From the NCBI RefSeq assembly GCF_019654915.1, contig NZ_BPET01000018.1, forward strand, positions 1-64,000: DNA of 64,000 nucleotides, given 5' to 3'. Numbering within the stretch: position 1 is the stretch's first letter; each line of letters opens with the position of its first letter. A program made the translations under genes and the position numbers. Origin of the DNA: Shewanella sp. MBTL60-007. GTDB taxonomy: Bacteria; Pseudomonadota; Gammaproteobacteria; Enterobacterales; Shewanellaceae. The notes under the pieces were generated by a model. That model saw nothing but the letters and a program-made list of their open reading frames with translations. It made no database searches and was not told the origin of the DNA. This document shows, piece by piece, positions 52,006 through 60,664 of this stretch.

Positions 52006-53381
52006 TTGCTCTTAAACTTATCGATATCGAATAGGGCTAACATGCTAGATTGAACACGCTTCCCCTGCTGATCCAGTGGCAGCTGTTCTACATAGCGCCA
52101 ACGTCTAGGTAGGGTGACTCGTTCAAACTGTGACAACAGGTGATTTTTCAGTTGGTTATTGAGTGCCAACTTGCCATTTGCTTCGAGTTGTTCCATCCCT
52201 TGGGCTGAAAGCTCAATGGCTGCGCCGAGCTGCACTCTAGGCTGTTCGAGCATCACCAGCGCGGCTTTAGCCACATAAGGGTGACTCTCTAACAGTGACT
52301 CCATCTGCACCAGCGACAAGCGCTTCTCTTCCACCTTGATAATTCGGTCTAAGCGGCCTTGAAGGGTAAATTTACCATTGGCGTGCAGGTCAATTTTATC
52401 ATCGCATTTTAGCCATTCACTATCTGGCAGGTAGGGCGATTTGAGTACTAGTGCACCATCGCTTGGATCTTGCTGGATCTCAATTGGCGCAAAAGCTTGC
52501 CAGTCTGCGTTAGGCTGGTGTTGACGACGATAGGCTATACCACCGGTTTCGGTGCTGCCAAACACCTCTATCGGTGCCTGCCCATAGCAATGTGCCACGG
52601 CTTTAGACGCATCAAAACTTAACGGCCCGCCAGAACTAAAGACTAAACTCGGTGCACGCAGTTGACGCTCGTTATCGAGCGCGTCGGGCAATCGAGACAA
52701 TTGGGCCGGACTACTGATCAAACACAGATTTGGAAATAGGTTGGCGTAATAGTTTAAGGTCTCAGGGTATTCGACCAGATCGCTTAGGAATGGGCGACTC
52801 GCCGCCAGAGGCCAAAGGATCTTAAACAGGAGACCGTAAATATGCTGATGAGAGACGGTTGAGATGACGCTGCAGTGGGGCAGGTGCTCGGCAAAAGTCT
52901 GCTCTAGTACGCTGACTTCGGCATCGAGCTGCTCGATAGATTTTACGACTCGCTTAGGCTTTCCGCTGCTACCTGAGGTGAATAGAACTAGCTCACCTAA
53001 GTCATTGGTTTGCGGCCATTCACTCGCGGGTGGGTTGAGATCTTTATCGAGACGCAAGAATGCTTTGCCTTCACAGATGGGCATATCGGAGAGTACGCCA
53101 TCGAACTCGTGGGTCAGTTGGCTCAAGGTTCCCGCTTGTCTGTTTGCGGGCAGTACAACCTGCTTCCCCGCGAGTAATCCTGCACACAGTCCAACGGCAA
53201 ACAGATCGCTGCTATCGCAACATAGCAGCCAACGCTGGGAGTCAGAGTCAATGAGTTGCTGTTGCAGCTGGGCGACTTGGGCGGTAAATGCAGAACCCGT
53301 CACGATATCGTGATGATTGAAGCTAATTAGCTGCTGAGCAGCTGGGCCTTGGCAGAGCCAAGATTTAAGGAGATCCGTCAT
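52002..53381 (-). CDS. apeH: Acyl/aryl-ACP synthetase ApeH
   Basis: An AMP-forming ligase of about 459 residues from ATG 53381, which overlaps the apeG stop (ATGA); the longer frame from 53414 runs into apeG. Core motifs: LVLFTSGSSGKPKRVVKS (P-loop), VFGSTETGGIAYR (A5) and LQGRLDRIIKVEEKRLSL (A8). It activates the aryl starter acid and loads it on a carrier protein. Confidence 0.85.
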   Translation of the reverse strand: MTDLLKSWLCQGPAAQQLISFNHHDIVTGSAFTAQVAQLQQQLIDSDSQRWLLCCDSSDLFAVGLCAGLLAGKQVVLPANRQAGTLSQLTHEFDGVLSDMPICEGKAFLRLDKDLNPPASEWPQTNDLGELVLFTSGSSGKPKRVVKSIEQLDAEVSVLEQTFAEHLPHCSVISTVSHQHIYGLLFKILWPLAASRPFLSDLVEYPETLNYYANLFPNLCLISSPAQLSRLPDALDNERQLRAPSLVFSSGGPLSFDASKAVAHCYGQAPIEVFGSTETGGIAYRRQHQPNADWQAFAPIEIQQDPSDGALVLKSPYLPDSEWLKCDDKIDLHANGKFTLQGRLDRIIKVEEKRLSLVQMESLLESHPYVAKAALVMLEQPRVQLGAAIELSAQGMEQLEANGKLALNNQLKNHLLSQFERVTLPRRWRYVEQLPLDQQGKRVQSSMLALFDIDKFKSK

Positions 53382-53926
53382 GACTTTTTCAACCAAAATG
53401 TTCTGTATAACCATTCGCCACCAAGTAGCGACCCGATAAGCAGATAGGCGATCAGCCCGTTATAAAGCGTCCATGTTTCTAGACTGGCATAGAGTGCGGT
53501 ATAAAGCGCCATTGCGCCATTAAAGATAAACAAACCGCACCAAACTAAGGTAACAGTCTTGAGGTAGCCGATTGCCTCATCGGGCAGTTCTGGCTCCTTT
53601 AATCTCGCCAGCCTCTCTATCATGCTGGGCCCACGCCTTAGTGAATAGCCAAAAAGCGCCAGCATGGTGAGGTTTATCACTACTGGATAGAAGAGTAGCC
53701 AGTGATTTTCTTTGGCTACAAAACTACCAGCCGTTAAACCTATACCCACAAGGAGCGGCAGCATAAGCGCCTTTACTTGCTGCTGTTGCAGCACCAGTCG
53801 TAGGACCAAGACCGCGCACAATGCGAGTGCTATGCTGCCAGCAGGCAAATAGTGTAGACCAAAATAGACCGCCAGCGGGTAGCCTATTACCACAAGGGTC
53901 GTCACTATTTGCAGGATTAATCGCAT
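53378..53926 (-). CDS. apeG: COG4648 membrane protein ApeG
   Basis: A 182-residue inner-membrane protein with about five to six helices and no recognised catalytic motif. It is a constant member of aryl polyene operons with unknown function. Its first base is the last base of apeF. Confidence 0.78.
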   Translation of the reverse strand: MRLILQIVTTLVVIGYPLAVYFGLHYLPAGSIALALCAVLVLRLVLQQQQVKALMLPLLVGIGLTAGSFVAKENHWLLFYPVVINLTMLALFGYSLRRGPSMIERLARLKEPELPDEAIGYLKTVTLVWCGLFIFNGAMALYTALYASLETWTLYNGLIAYLLIGSLLGGEWLYRTFWLKKS

Positions 53927-54174
53927 TACTCTTTAACTAAGCCTTCGATAGCCGACACAACGTCATCTACGGTTCTCACCGCTTTAAACTCTTCAGGCTT
54001 AATCTTTTTGCCTGTCATCTGTTGTAGCTTAATCACCAAATCGACAGCATCGATGCTGTCTAGATCTAGCTCTTCATACAGAGAAGCTTCTAGGGTGATA
54101 TCTTCTGCGTCAATCTCGAATTCTTCGACGAGGATCTCTGTCAACATTTCAAGGATCTGTTCACGACTTTGCAT
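53926..54174 (-). CDS. apeF: Acyl carrier protein ApeF
   Basis: An 82-residue acidic ACP with the phosphopantetheine Ser in ELDLDSIDAVDLVIKLQ. No dedicated phosphopantetheinyl transferase is in the window, so a housekeeping one must serve. Eight bases after apeE. Confidence 0.9.
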   Translation of the reverse strand: MQSREQILEMLTEILVEEFEIDAEDITLEASLYEELDLDSIDAVDLVIKLQQMTGKKIKPEEFKAVRTVDDVVSAIEGLVKE

Positions 54175-54182
54175 ACTTCCCC

Positions 54183-54437
54183 CTAGACCCGCTGTGACTC
54201 AATGAAACTGACCAAGCTGGCAACGCTATAGAAATGCTGTTTTGTTGCATCTGAGTTTGCTTCAATCTTCACATCAAATTGCTTTTTGATGGCAAGGCCA
54301 AGCTCCAATGCATCGATAGAGTCGAGTCCAAGGCCTTCACCAAATAGCGGTGCCTGTGAGTCGATATCTTCAATGCTGACGTCTTCAAGGTCGAGACAGT
54401 CAATGATTAGTTGTTTTACTTCGTTATCTAGGCTCAT
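54183..54437 (-). CDS. apeE: Acyl carrier protein ApeE
   Basis: An 84-residue ACP; Ser in GLGLDSIDALELGLAIKK. Its start overlaps the apeD stop by four bases (ATGA). Two carriers, one for starter and one for extension, are usual for these clusters. Confidence 0.9.
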   Translation of the reverse strand: MSLDNEVKQLIIDCLDLEDVSIEDIDSQAPLFGEGLGLDSIDALELGLAIKKQFDVKIEANSDATKQHFYSVASLVSFIESQRV

Positions 54438-55267
54438 AAGTATCTATCTAATTGTTGTTTATAATAATTTTCTAGGTCACGAGTCATCTGTCGTGCCATT
54501 TTTGCATCGCCGCCTGCACAGGCATCATAACGTAAATAGGGGAGTGTTTCGCCTATTTCGATATGCATGCCTATGGTTCGTCTAGGCAGCTGATACCAAG
54601 CCTGCTGCTTACTGAGTCCAACAGTATTGGTTTTCAGAAATACAGGCAATAGGTCGCTTCGTGTTCTCAGGGTGATATTGGCGGCCCCACGTGCAAAGGG
54701 GTTCACTTTTTCACCTATGACAGTGCGGGTTCCCTCGGGGAAAATAATTAAATTCGTGCCGCGTTCAAGTACCGATTTGCAGTCCTCCAATAGCAGCTCT
54801 GCCCCGCGGTTGGGAATGTAACCCGCACAAGAGACTACCCCTCTTAAAAAGGGGTTGCGCCATAGCCCTTGCTTAACGATACAGCCTGCATTTGGCATCA
54901 AGCTGATAAGCACGACCACATCGACTAAGGTGGGATGATTTGCAGTGACTATCACGCCTTTTGCATCGCGAAGACGACTCAAGTCTCCATGACTGACATT
55001 AATCACGCCAGCCCAGGTGAGCATTTTTACGAATCCTTTAAACATAATGTGTACGGCGCGCTGTACCCGCTCGATACGCTGCTGGGGCGTACCAGGCCAG
55101 AATCGCAGGATGGGCAGGATAGTAAGCGAACTTAAAAGGCCACCAAGGCCGAAGGCGATATAGCAAGCGGTGCCGCCAAGCCAGCGTGGCACATAGGCCA
55201 AGCCAGTTAACTTAGGTGCGAGAGGTTGGGCTCTCTGGGATGATTTACTTGCTAAAGACTTAGTCAT
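54434..55267 (-). CDS. apeD: Lysophospholipid-type acyltransferase ApeD
   Basis: A 277-residue PlsC-family membrane enzyme with an N-terminal hydrophobic helix. NHPTLVDVV gives the H-x4-D catalytic motif and IIFPEGTRT the substrate-binding motif. Probably involved in anchoring the polyene to a glycerolipid. Overlaps the apeC end by eight bases. Confidence 0.85.
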   Translation of the reverse strand: MTKSLASKSSQRAQPLAPKLTGLAYVPRWLGGTACYIAFGLGGLLSSLTILPILRFWPGTPQQRIERVQRAVHIMFKGFVKMLTWAGVINVSHGDLSRLRDAKGVIVTANHPTLVDVVVLISLMPNAGCIVKQGLWRNPFLRGVVSCAGYIPNRGAELLLEDCKSVLERGTNLIIFPEGTRTVIGEKVNPFARGAANITLRTRSDLLPVFLKTNTVGLSKQQAWYQLPRRTIGMHIEIGETLPYLRYDACAGGDAKMARQMTRDLENYYKQQLDRYL

Positions 55268-55997
55268 AGCAGATTAGCTCCCAATGCCATCCCGCCAAAT
55301 AACCTGAGATACTCTGCTTAGCCGCAAGGCTTGCGAGTAACTGGCCGAAACAGAGCTGCTCACGTTCATCTCTATGTTCCCGTTTGTCGGCAGTTAAGTT
55401 CAAACTCGCGATAGCACCTTGCTGGCAATTTGCTGGAGCCAGCATAAAGGCGATGGCAATAGGCCACTCCGGTTCAGAGGAGAACTGCTGATAAACTTGT
55501 GGCACGGGCTCGTCCGCATAGGCTAATAATAGTGGTTCAGGATCGGCGTGCAGTTGTCCAAAGGCTTCGATGAAAGCTTGAGAAAAGCTATTCTTGCACG
55601 CCGCAATGGAGGTCGAGGCAGCCTGATTACCCGTTAAAATACTGAAAATACCACTGGCAGTGTTGTGTACCGACTGACTAAAACCAGTAGGGGATAGTGG
55701 CTGCTCGGCAACAATATCGTTAAGTAAGCCAACTGTGCGATTAATCTCGCCGTGTTGCGAGGAAAATATGCTACGGCATTGCTCAGGCGGAGCACACTGA
55801 GATACGGCTTCTAGGATGATTTTAGTGAGTTTGCTGAGTCTTCTACGCTGCATAGCAGGCACATGAGCCAGTTTTGGCACAGCTGAGCGCTGTATAGAGT
55901 CGTTTGGGGCTATGCATGGCCAATTTAACCATTCATTGGCTTGTTGGTACTGCGGCGACCAGGCGCCCCATGAAAGAATGCTAAACTTCAAATGCAT
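55260..55997 (-). CDS. apeC: Ketosynthase-like chain length factor ApeC
   Basis: A 245-residue N-terminal half of a ketosynthase fold. The segment corresponding to the active-site Cys reads TSIAACKNSFSQA: the nucleophile position is Ala-like and the C-terminal half with the two His is missing. This fits a chain length factor that pairs with ApeO. First gene of the operon; AAGG is just before the ATG. Confidence 0.83.
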   Translation of the reverse strand: MHLKFSILSWGAWSPQYQQANEWLNWPCIAPNDSIQRSAVPKLAHVPAMQRRRLSKLTKIILEAVSQCAPPEQCRSIFSSQHGEINRTVGLLNDIVAEQPLSPTGFSQSVHNTASGIFSILTGNQAASTSIAACKNSFSQAFIEAFGQLHADPEPLLLAYADEPVPQVYQQFSSEPEWPIAIAFMLAPANCQQGAIASLNLTADKREHRDEREQLCFGQLLASLAAKQSISGYLAGWHWELICYD

Positions 55998-56258
55998 CGC
56001 CTTAGATCCGAATATCCTTTCGTATCACCTTGACTGGTAAAAAGATAGTGCTGACCGACGACAGCAATTATGTCTGTAAGTGGTCAAATATAATGTTATT
56101 TAGAGCCGCTATTCTACATCATAAATGCAGGGCTTAATAAGCTCTTTTATGATACAGGTGTCGCTTAAAGGTGAGAGGGAGGTGAATAAATGTTGGCTTT
56201 GAATGAGAGCCCTGTTAATTCAGGGCTCTTGAAGAAACGATTTAACGGCTGTGATGGC
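55998..56258. promoter_or_regulatory. Upstream region of the ape operon
   Basis: The only sizeable gap before a 17.5-kb run of minus-strand genes, so the operon promoter should be here. No regulator gene is linked. TTGACC occurs on the minus strand near 56090 but no convincing -10 is at the right distance. A stem AGAGCCCTG/CAGGGCTCT (56207-56231) probably ends the DUF3014 transcript. Confidence 0.4.
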
Positions 56259-57125
56259 CTAATTTAGATGCTGCTGTAACCGACGTAGTGCTGATTTTAC
56301 TTTGCGTGAGTTTTCAGGTCCCATACGGATCATTAACTTCTGCGCATTTGGCAGTGCTTCAAGTTTTGGATCGACAAACTGGTAGTTTACACTCACACCA
56401 TCTAGCTCGATGGGCTGTTCGATTATCGGTGCATCCAACATCACCTCAATCGCCTCCTGCATACGCTCATCGAATGAGATGTCGTTATAGCCTAGCTCGA
56501 CAAATGCTTCGCTCAATAATGGCGTAAGCTCCTTGTAGGTTTTCGCTAACTCCTCATCATTGAGGCTAGCTAGGAAATCGGCATAGAGATCATATCTATG
56601 GTAACTATCAGGGTTGATGTAGGTCTTGTTGGCGATCTCCGATACGGTAAAGCTATTATTTGGTGCCTTGAGCGGGCTCACTTTGCGAGCCAGTTCGCCC
56701 TGGGCTAGGTTATCGACAAACACTACAAATTGACGCACTAGATTATTTTCAATCAATAGCGGCTCAATCGCCATACCGTCGGCAACGTCAGTAACTTTCT
56801 GGTGAACGAAGTCGTCACTCTCCGCGAGTGTTGGCAGCGGCTCGACTTGTGGAGTCTGATCGACTTCCGGTAACTGTACAGGTTCAGCTTCTATTATCAC
56901 TTCAGGCTCAGGAACTGCTTCAGTTTCAAGTGGCTGTTCAGGTACAGGATCAGGAATAACCACTGGGGCTATCACTTGAGGCTCTTCGACTTTTTCATTG
57001 CCACTGAGGTAGTAGTAGCCGCCAGCAGATAGTGCCACCACAGCCACTATAGCCAAAATTGCCAGACCATTGGTGCCAGAGCTCTTCTCCTGAGGGGAAA
57101 TTCTATCTTCTTGACTGAGTTGCAT
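56259..57125 (-). CDS. DUF3014 membrane-anchored protein
   Basis: A 288-residue protein with one membrane helix (about 22-44), a Pro/Glu/Val-rich linker (about 50-100), and a periplasmic helical domain of the DUF3014 type (DNLAQGELARKVSPLKAP, NPDSYHRYDLY). Function unknown. Monocistronic. Confidence 0.8.
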   Translation of the reverse strand: MQLSQEDRISPQEKSSGTNGLAILAIVAVVALSAGGYYYLSGNEKVEEPQVIAPVVIPDPVPEQPLETEAVPEPEVIIEAEPVQLPEVDQTPQVEPLPTLAESDDFVHQKVTDVADGMAIEPLLIENNLVRQFVVFVDNLAQGELARKVSPLKAPNNSFTVSEIANKTYINPDSYHRYDLYADFLASLNDEELAKTYKELTPLLSEAFVELGYNDISFDERMQEAIEVMLDAPIIEQPIELDGVSVNYQFVDPKLEALPNAQKLMIRMGPENSRKVKSALRRLQQHLN

Positions 57126-57267
57126 TTTAACTCCTCTGCTACCGCGCAGTGATAGGACTAATAAGTAAAGTATAGCTTCAATCCATTCTGCAAAAATCCA
57201 ACAGATTGTCTATAGGCTGAAGCTCTATTAAGGATATTTAATTTCGAAAGCAGTCTAAATGAGTCGT

Positions 57268-59358
57268 TTACGCTTGTACGAATTGCTCACGATCACCTAG
57301 CCAGCGTTCGATGATGGCATCGACGCAGTCGGGCGCTTGTTGCATAACGTGGGCGGCGAGCTTCTGTACATGGGGGATAAGGGCTTGATCACGCATCAGA
57401 TCGGCAATTTTCATATCGGCGATACCGGTTTGTTTGGTGCCTAATACCTCACCAGGTCCGCGGATCTCCAAGTCTTGCTGAGCAATCACAAAGCCATCGT
57501 TACTCTGCCTGAGTACACCGAGCCTTTTGGTAGCCGTTGCCGATAGTGGTGCCTTGTATAGCAGCACACAGTGGCTAGCAACGGCACCACGGCCAACTCG
57601 CCCCCTAAGTTGATGCAGTTGAGCTAGCCCTAGACGCTCGGGGTTTTCGATAATCATCAGGCTGGCGTTAGGTACGTCCACACCAACTTCGATTACCGTG
57701 GTTGCGACCAGTAAGTTGAGTTCACCAGCCTTAAAGTCGGCCATAATTTGCTGCTTTTCAGCTGGTTTCATACGGCCGTGAACTAAGCCAATTTTCAGCT
57801 CAGGCAGTGCTCGTTTCAACTCTTCGGCAGTATCTTCGGCGGCTTGGCACTCCAGCGCTTCAGATTCTTCAATCAAGGTGCAGACCCAGTAGGCTTGACG
57901 CTTATCATTTAGGGCTGCCTTGCGTACGCGGTCGATTACCTCTTCGCGGCGCTGATCGGAAACCGCAACCGTAGTAACAGGTGTTCTACCTGGTGGCAGC
58001 TCATCGATAATCGAAGTGTCGAGATCGGCATAGGCGGTCATCGCTAAGGTGCGTGGGATAGGGGTAGCAGTCATAATTAGCTGGTGTGGATGGAAGCCCT
58101 GACTGATGCCTTTCTCTCGTAGCCCTAAACGTTGATGCACGCCAAATCTATGTTGTTCATCGATAATAATTAGCGCTAACTTATTGAATACCACCTGCTC
58201 TTGGAAGATAGCATGGGTACCAATCACAATATGAGCGTCACCGGATTCGATATCCGCCAGCGATTGGGCTCTGGCTTTACCCTTAAGCTTACCTGCAAGC
58301 CAGCCGACCTTAAGCCCTAGAGGCTCGAACCAAGCGGAAAAGTTAATGGCATGCTGCTCTGCCAGTAGCTCGGTTGGAGCCATCATGGCGACCTGATAGC
58401 CGCTCTCAATCGCCTGTAGTGCTGCTAAGGCAGCGACTAAGGTTTTACCTGATCCAACGTCACCTTGCACGAGACGCATCATCGGCTCGTGTTTAGCCAA
58501 GTCTTGAGTAATATCGGCTACAACTCGTTGTTGCGCGCCGGTAGGCTTAAAGGGCAAAGAGGCTAAAAATGGGTTTAGTAGCTGACCTGTAGCATGCATG
58601 CTTACCGCACTGTCACGGTTACTGCGCTGACGCAGGCGAAGCATACTTAAGTTGTGCGCGAGTAACTCTTCTTGGATAAGACGTTGCTGCGCCGGATGCG
58701 TGCCTTGCTCTAGCTCGAACAATGAAATTTGGTTATTGGGTCTATGTAGGATCTGCAGTGCCTGCTTTAAATCTAAGTTGTTTGGTTGCAGGTGTGGCGG
58801 CAGCAGCTCATGTAGGCCGCCATTATCTAACATTGCGAGTGCCTGCTCGGTGAGCTTGATCCAGCTTGCTTGCTTTAACCCTTCAGTGGTTGGGTAAACT
58901 GGCGTGAGCGTGTCACTCAGTTGCAGATCTTCACCGGGAGCAATCAATTTATATTCAGGATGAATGATTTCTGCGTTGTGTTTGCCGCGACGGATCTCAC
59001 CGTAAGCACGAATGGTCATGCCTATCTCTAGCCCGTTACGTTGAGCGACTGAGAAATTGAAAAAGCGCAGGGTTAAACTGCCACTGTCGTCGCGCACAGT
59101 GCAGGTCAGCATGCGCTTACGCCCTTGAATAATTTGGCTGGACTGAATGACGGCTTCTATGGTGCCGTAACTGCCAGGATAAAGCGAGGCAATAGGGTAG
59201 ACTTGAGTACGATCCTCATAACGCAGCGGCAGGTGAAACAACAGGTCTTGCACTGTTGTAATTCCTAGCTTTGCTAATCTCTCGGCCATTTTACTGGCAA
59301 CGCCCTTGAGATCGGTTATTGGAACAAGATCGAGTCTTTGCAATCTGTTAGCACTCAA
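57268..59358 (-). CDS. recG: ATP-dependent DNA helicase RecG
   Basis: Branch-migrating helicase for fork regression, 696 residues. The wedge/OB domain is at about 60-160. Walker A QGDVGSGKTLVAAL, DEQH box (IIDEQHRFGVHQR), motif III TATPIPRT, motif VI (LHQLRGRVGRG) and the RecG-specific C-terminal TRG-like region are present. The frame starts with TTG 59358; no ATG lies nearby upstream, and the family N-terminus fits this start. Confidence 0.94.
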   Translation of the reverse strand: MSANRLQRLDLVPITDLKGVASKMAERLAKLGITTVQDLLFHLPLRYEDRTQVYPIASLYPGSYGTIEAVIQSSQIIQGRKRMLTCTVRDDSGSLTLRFFNFSVAQRNGLEIGMTIRAYGEIRRGKHNAEIIHPEYKLIAPGEDLQLSDTLTPVYPTTEGLKQASWIKLTEQALAMLDNGGLHELLPPHLQPNNLDLKQALQILHRPNNQISLFELEQGTHPAQQRLIQEELLAHNLSMLRLRQRSNRDSAVSMHATGQLLNPFLASLPFKPTGAQQRVVADITQDLAKHEPMMRLVQGDVGSGKTLVAALAALQAIESGYQVAMMAPTELLAEQHAINFSAWFEPLGLKVGWLAGKLKGKARAQSLADIESGDAHIVIGTHAIFQEQVVFNKLALIIIDEQHRFGVHQRLGLREKGISQGFHPHQLIMTATPIPRTLAMTAYADLDTSIIDELPPGRTPVTTVAVSDQRREEVIDRVRKAALNDKRQAYWVCTLIEESEALECQAAEDTAEELKRALPELKIGLVHGRMKPAEKQQIMADFKAGELNLLVATTVIEVGVDVPNASLMIIENPERLGLAQLHQLRGRVGRGAVASHCVLLYKAPLSATATKRLGVLRQSNDGFVIAQQDLEIRGPGEVLGTKQTGIADMKIADLMRDQALIPHVQKLAAHVMQQAPDCVDAIIERWLGDREQFVQA

Positions 59359-59503
59359 ACACTGTAAATTTATACATATATTATCAGAGTTATAGGTTTA
59401 CGCAAATTTGGCGCTTATTTGCTTGAGAGTCAAGCAGCTCAATCGGATTGTGCTAAACCCAGTTGGTCGATATAACTTGAGTATTGACTAGGGATAGAAA
59501 CAA

Positions 59504-59540
59504 AAACGGCCTAAAATGCGAAGTGCAATTTAGGCCGTTT
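59504..59540 (-). terminator. Terminator of the Ca/Na antiporter gene
   Basis: AAACGGCCTAAA and TTTAGGCCGTTT pair around 13 bases. On the minus strand the hairpin is followed by TTTTTG. It lies 22 bases after the stop. Confidence 0.85.
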
Positions 59541-59562
59541 AATACGAGCGGAATTGAGCTAA

Positions 59563-60486
59563 TTAAGCTTGTGCAACTAAATAGCCGATATAAGCCACGT
59601 AGCCAATCACCAGTAAGCCAGCTTCACGGCGACCAATGCGTAAACCTGTGTAGGCAAATGGCAATAAGATCACTGCAAAGGCAATCATTGCGCTCCAATC
59701 TAGATTGCTGATTTCGCCACCAATAATTGGGTGAATAAGTGCGGTAACACCTAAAATACCTAAAATATTGAATAGGTTTGAACCTACAACGTTACCAATT
59801 GCGATATCACTTTCGCCTTTTAGCGCGGCAACAATCGAGGTAACGAGTTCAGGCATACTGGTACCGATAGCCACAATGGTTAAGCCGATAATCACTTCGC
59901 TAATGCCGAATGATTTAGCTAAGGCTACAGCGCCATCAACAAATAGAATACCGCCGCCAACCAGCATACTAATACCGATAACGATAAACAGTACCGACAA
60001 CAGAGGATTTTGCTTGGTATCGGTTACATCATCATCGCTCTGTTTCTCGGCCGTGAAGTAGCTAAAGGTCAAGTAAGCCACAAGCAGCGCAGAAAGAATC
60101 GCACCATCCCAGAAGCTCAAGCCGCCATCGAGTAGCAGACTCCAGAACAGTAGCGATGCCGCTATCATGATTGGAATGTCACGGCGTACCATCTGAGACT
60201 CAATCTTGATTGGGCGGATAAGTGCTGTGATACCTAAGATCAGGCCGATGTTGGCAATGTTTGAGCCAATCACGTTACCTAGTGCAATACCGCTATTGCC
60301 TGCAATGGCAGATTTTACGCTCACTGCAAGTTCAGGCGCACTGGTACCAAAGGCAACGATGGTTAAGCCAATAATTAGAGGAGTAAGCCCTAATCTAAGT
60401 GCAATTTGGCTCGCGCCTCTTACTAAGGCTTCAGCCCCTAAAGTAAGGATTAAAAAACCGCCGAGTATCGACAATAAAATAAACAT
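59563..60486 (-). CDS. CaCA-family calcium/sodium antiporter (YrbG-like)
   Basis: A 307-residue inner-membrane exchanger with about ten helices. Start ATG 60486; the frame to 60621 adds a non-conserved soluble stretch. Two inverted repeats carry the ion-binding motifs GTSAPELAVSVKSA...GNVIGSNIANI and GTSMPELVTSIVAA...GNVVGSNLFNI. It exchanges Ca2+ for Na+ or H+. Monocistronic. Confidence 0.88.
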   Translation of the reverse strand: MFILLSILGGFLILTLGAEALVRGASQIALRLGLTPLIIGLTIVAFGTSAPELAVSVKSAIAGNSGIALGNVIGSNIANIGLILGITALIRPIKIESQMVRRDIPIMIAASLLFWSLLLDGGLSFWDGAILSALLVAYLTFSYFTAEKQSDDDVTDTKQNPLLSVLFIVIGISMLVGGGILFVDGAVALAKSFGISEVIIGLTIVAIGTSMPELVTSIVAALKGESDIAIGNVVGSNLFNILGILGVTALIHPIIGGEISNLDWSAMIAFAVILLPFAYTGLRIGRREAGLLVIGYVAYIGYLVAQA

Positions 60487-60611
60487 GGTTAACTCTATAA
60501 ATTGGATTTTCTTGAAAGGAGGGCAAGAATAGTTTCTTTCAAAAATTGCGCAATCAAAAACTGCCTTAGCATCATTAAATTTAGTTAATTGTCTAAATTT
60601 TGGTCTAAATG

Positions 60612-60641
60612 AAAACGGCACACGTAAAAGTGTGCCGTTTT
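60612..60641 (-). terminator. Terminator of the acyl-CoA ligase gene
   Basis: AAAACGGCACAC and GTGTGCCGTTTT around TTTTAC, 24 bases after the stop. Confidence 0.8.
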
Positions 60642-60664
60642 AGAAGATATATCTTTAGCAATTA

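Noticed and set aside
53382..53414. Longer start for apeH
   Set aside because: Overlaps the end of apeG by 37 bases, while ATG 53381 forms a standard ATGA junction.
60487..60621. N-terminal extension of the Ca/Na antiporter
   Set aside because: Encodes a non-conserved soluble stretch before a good hydrophobic start at ATG 60486.
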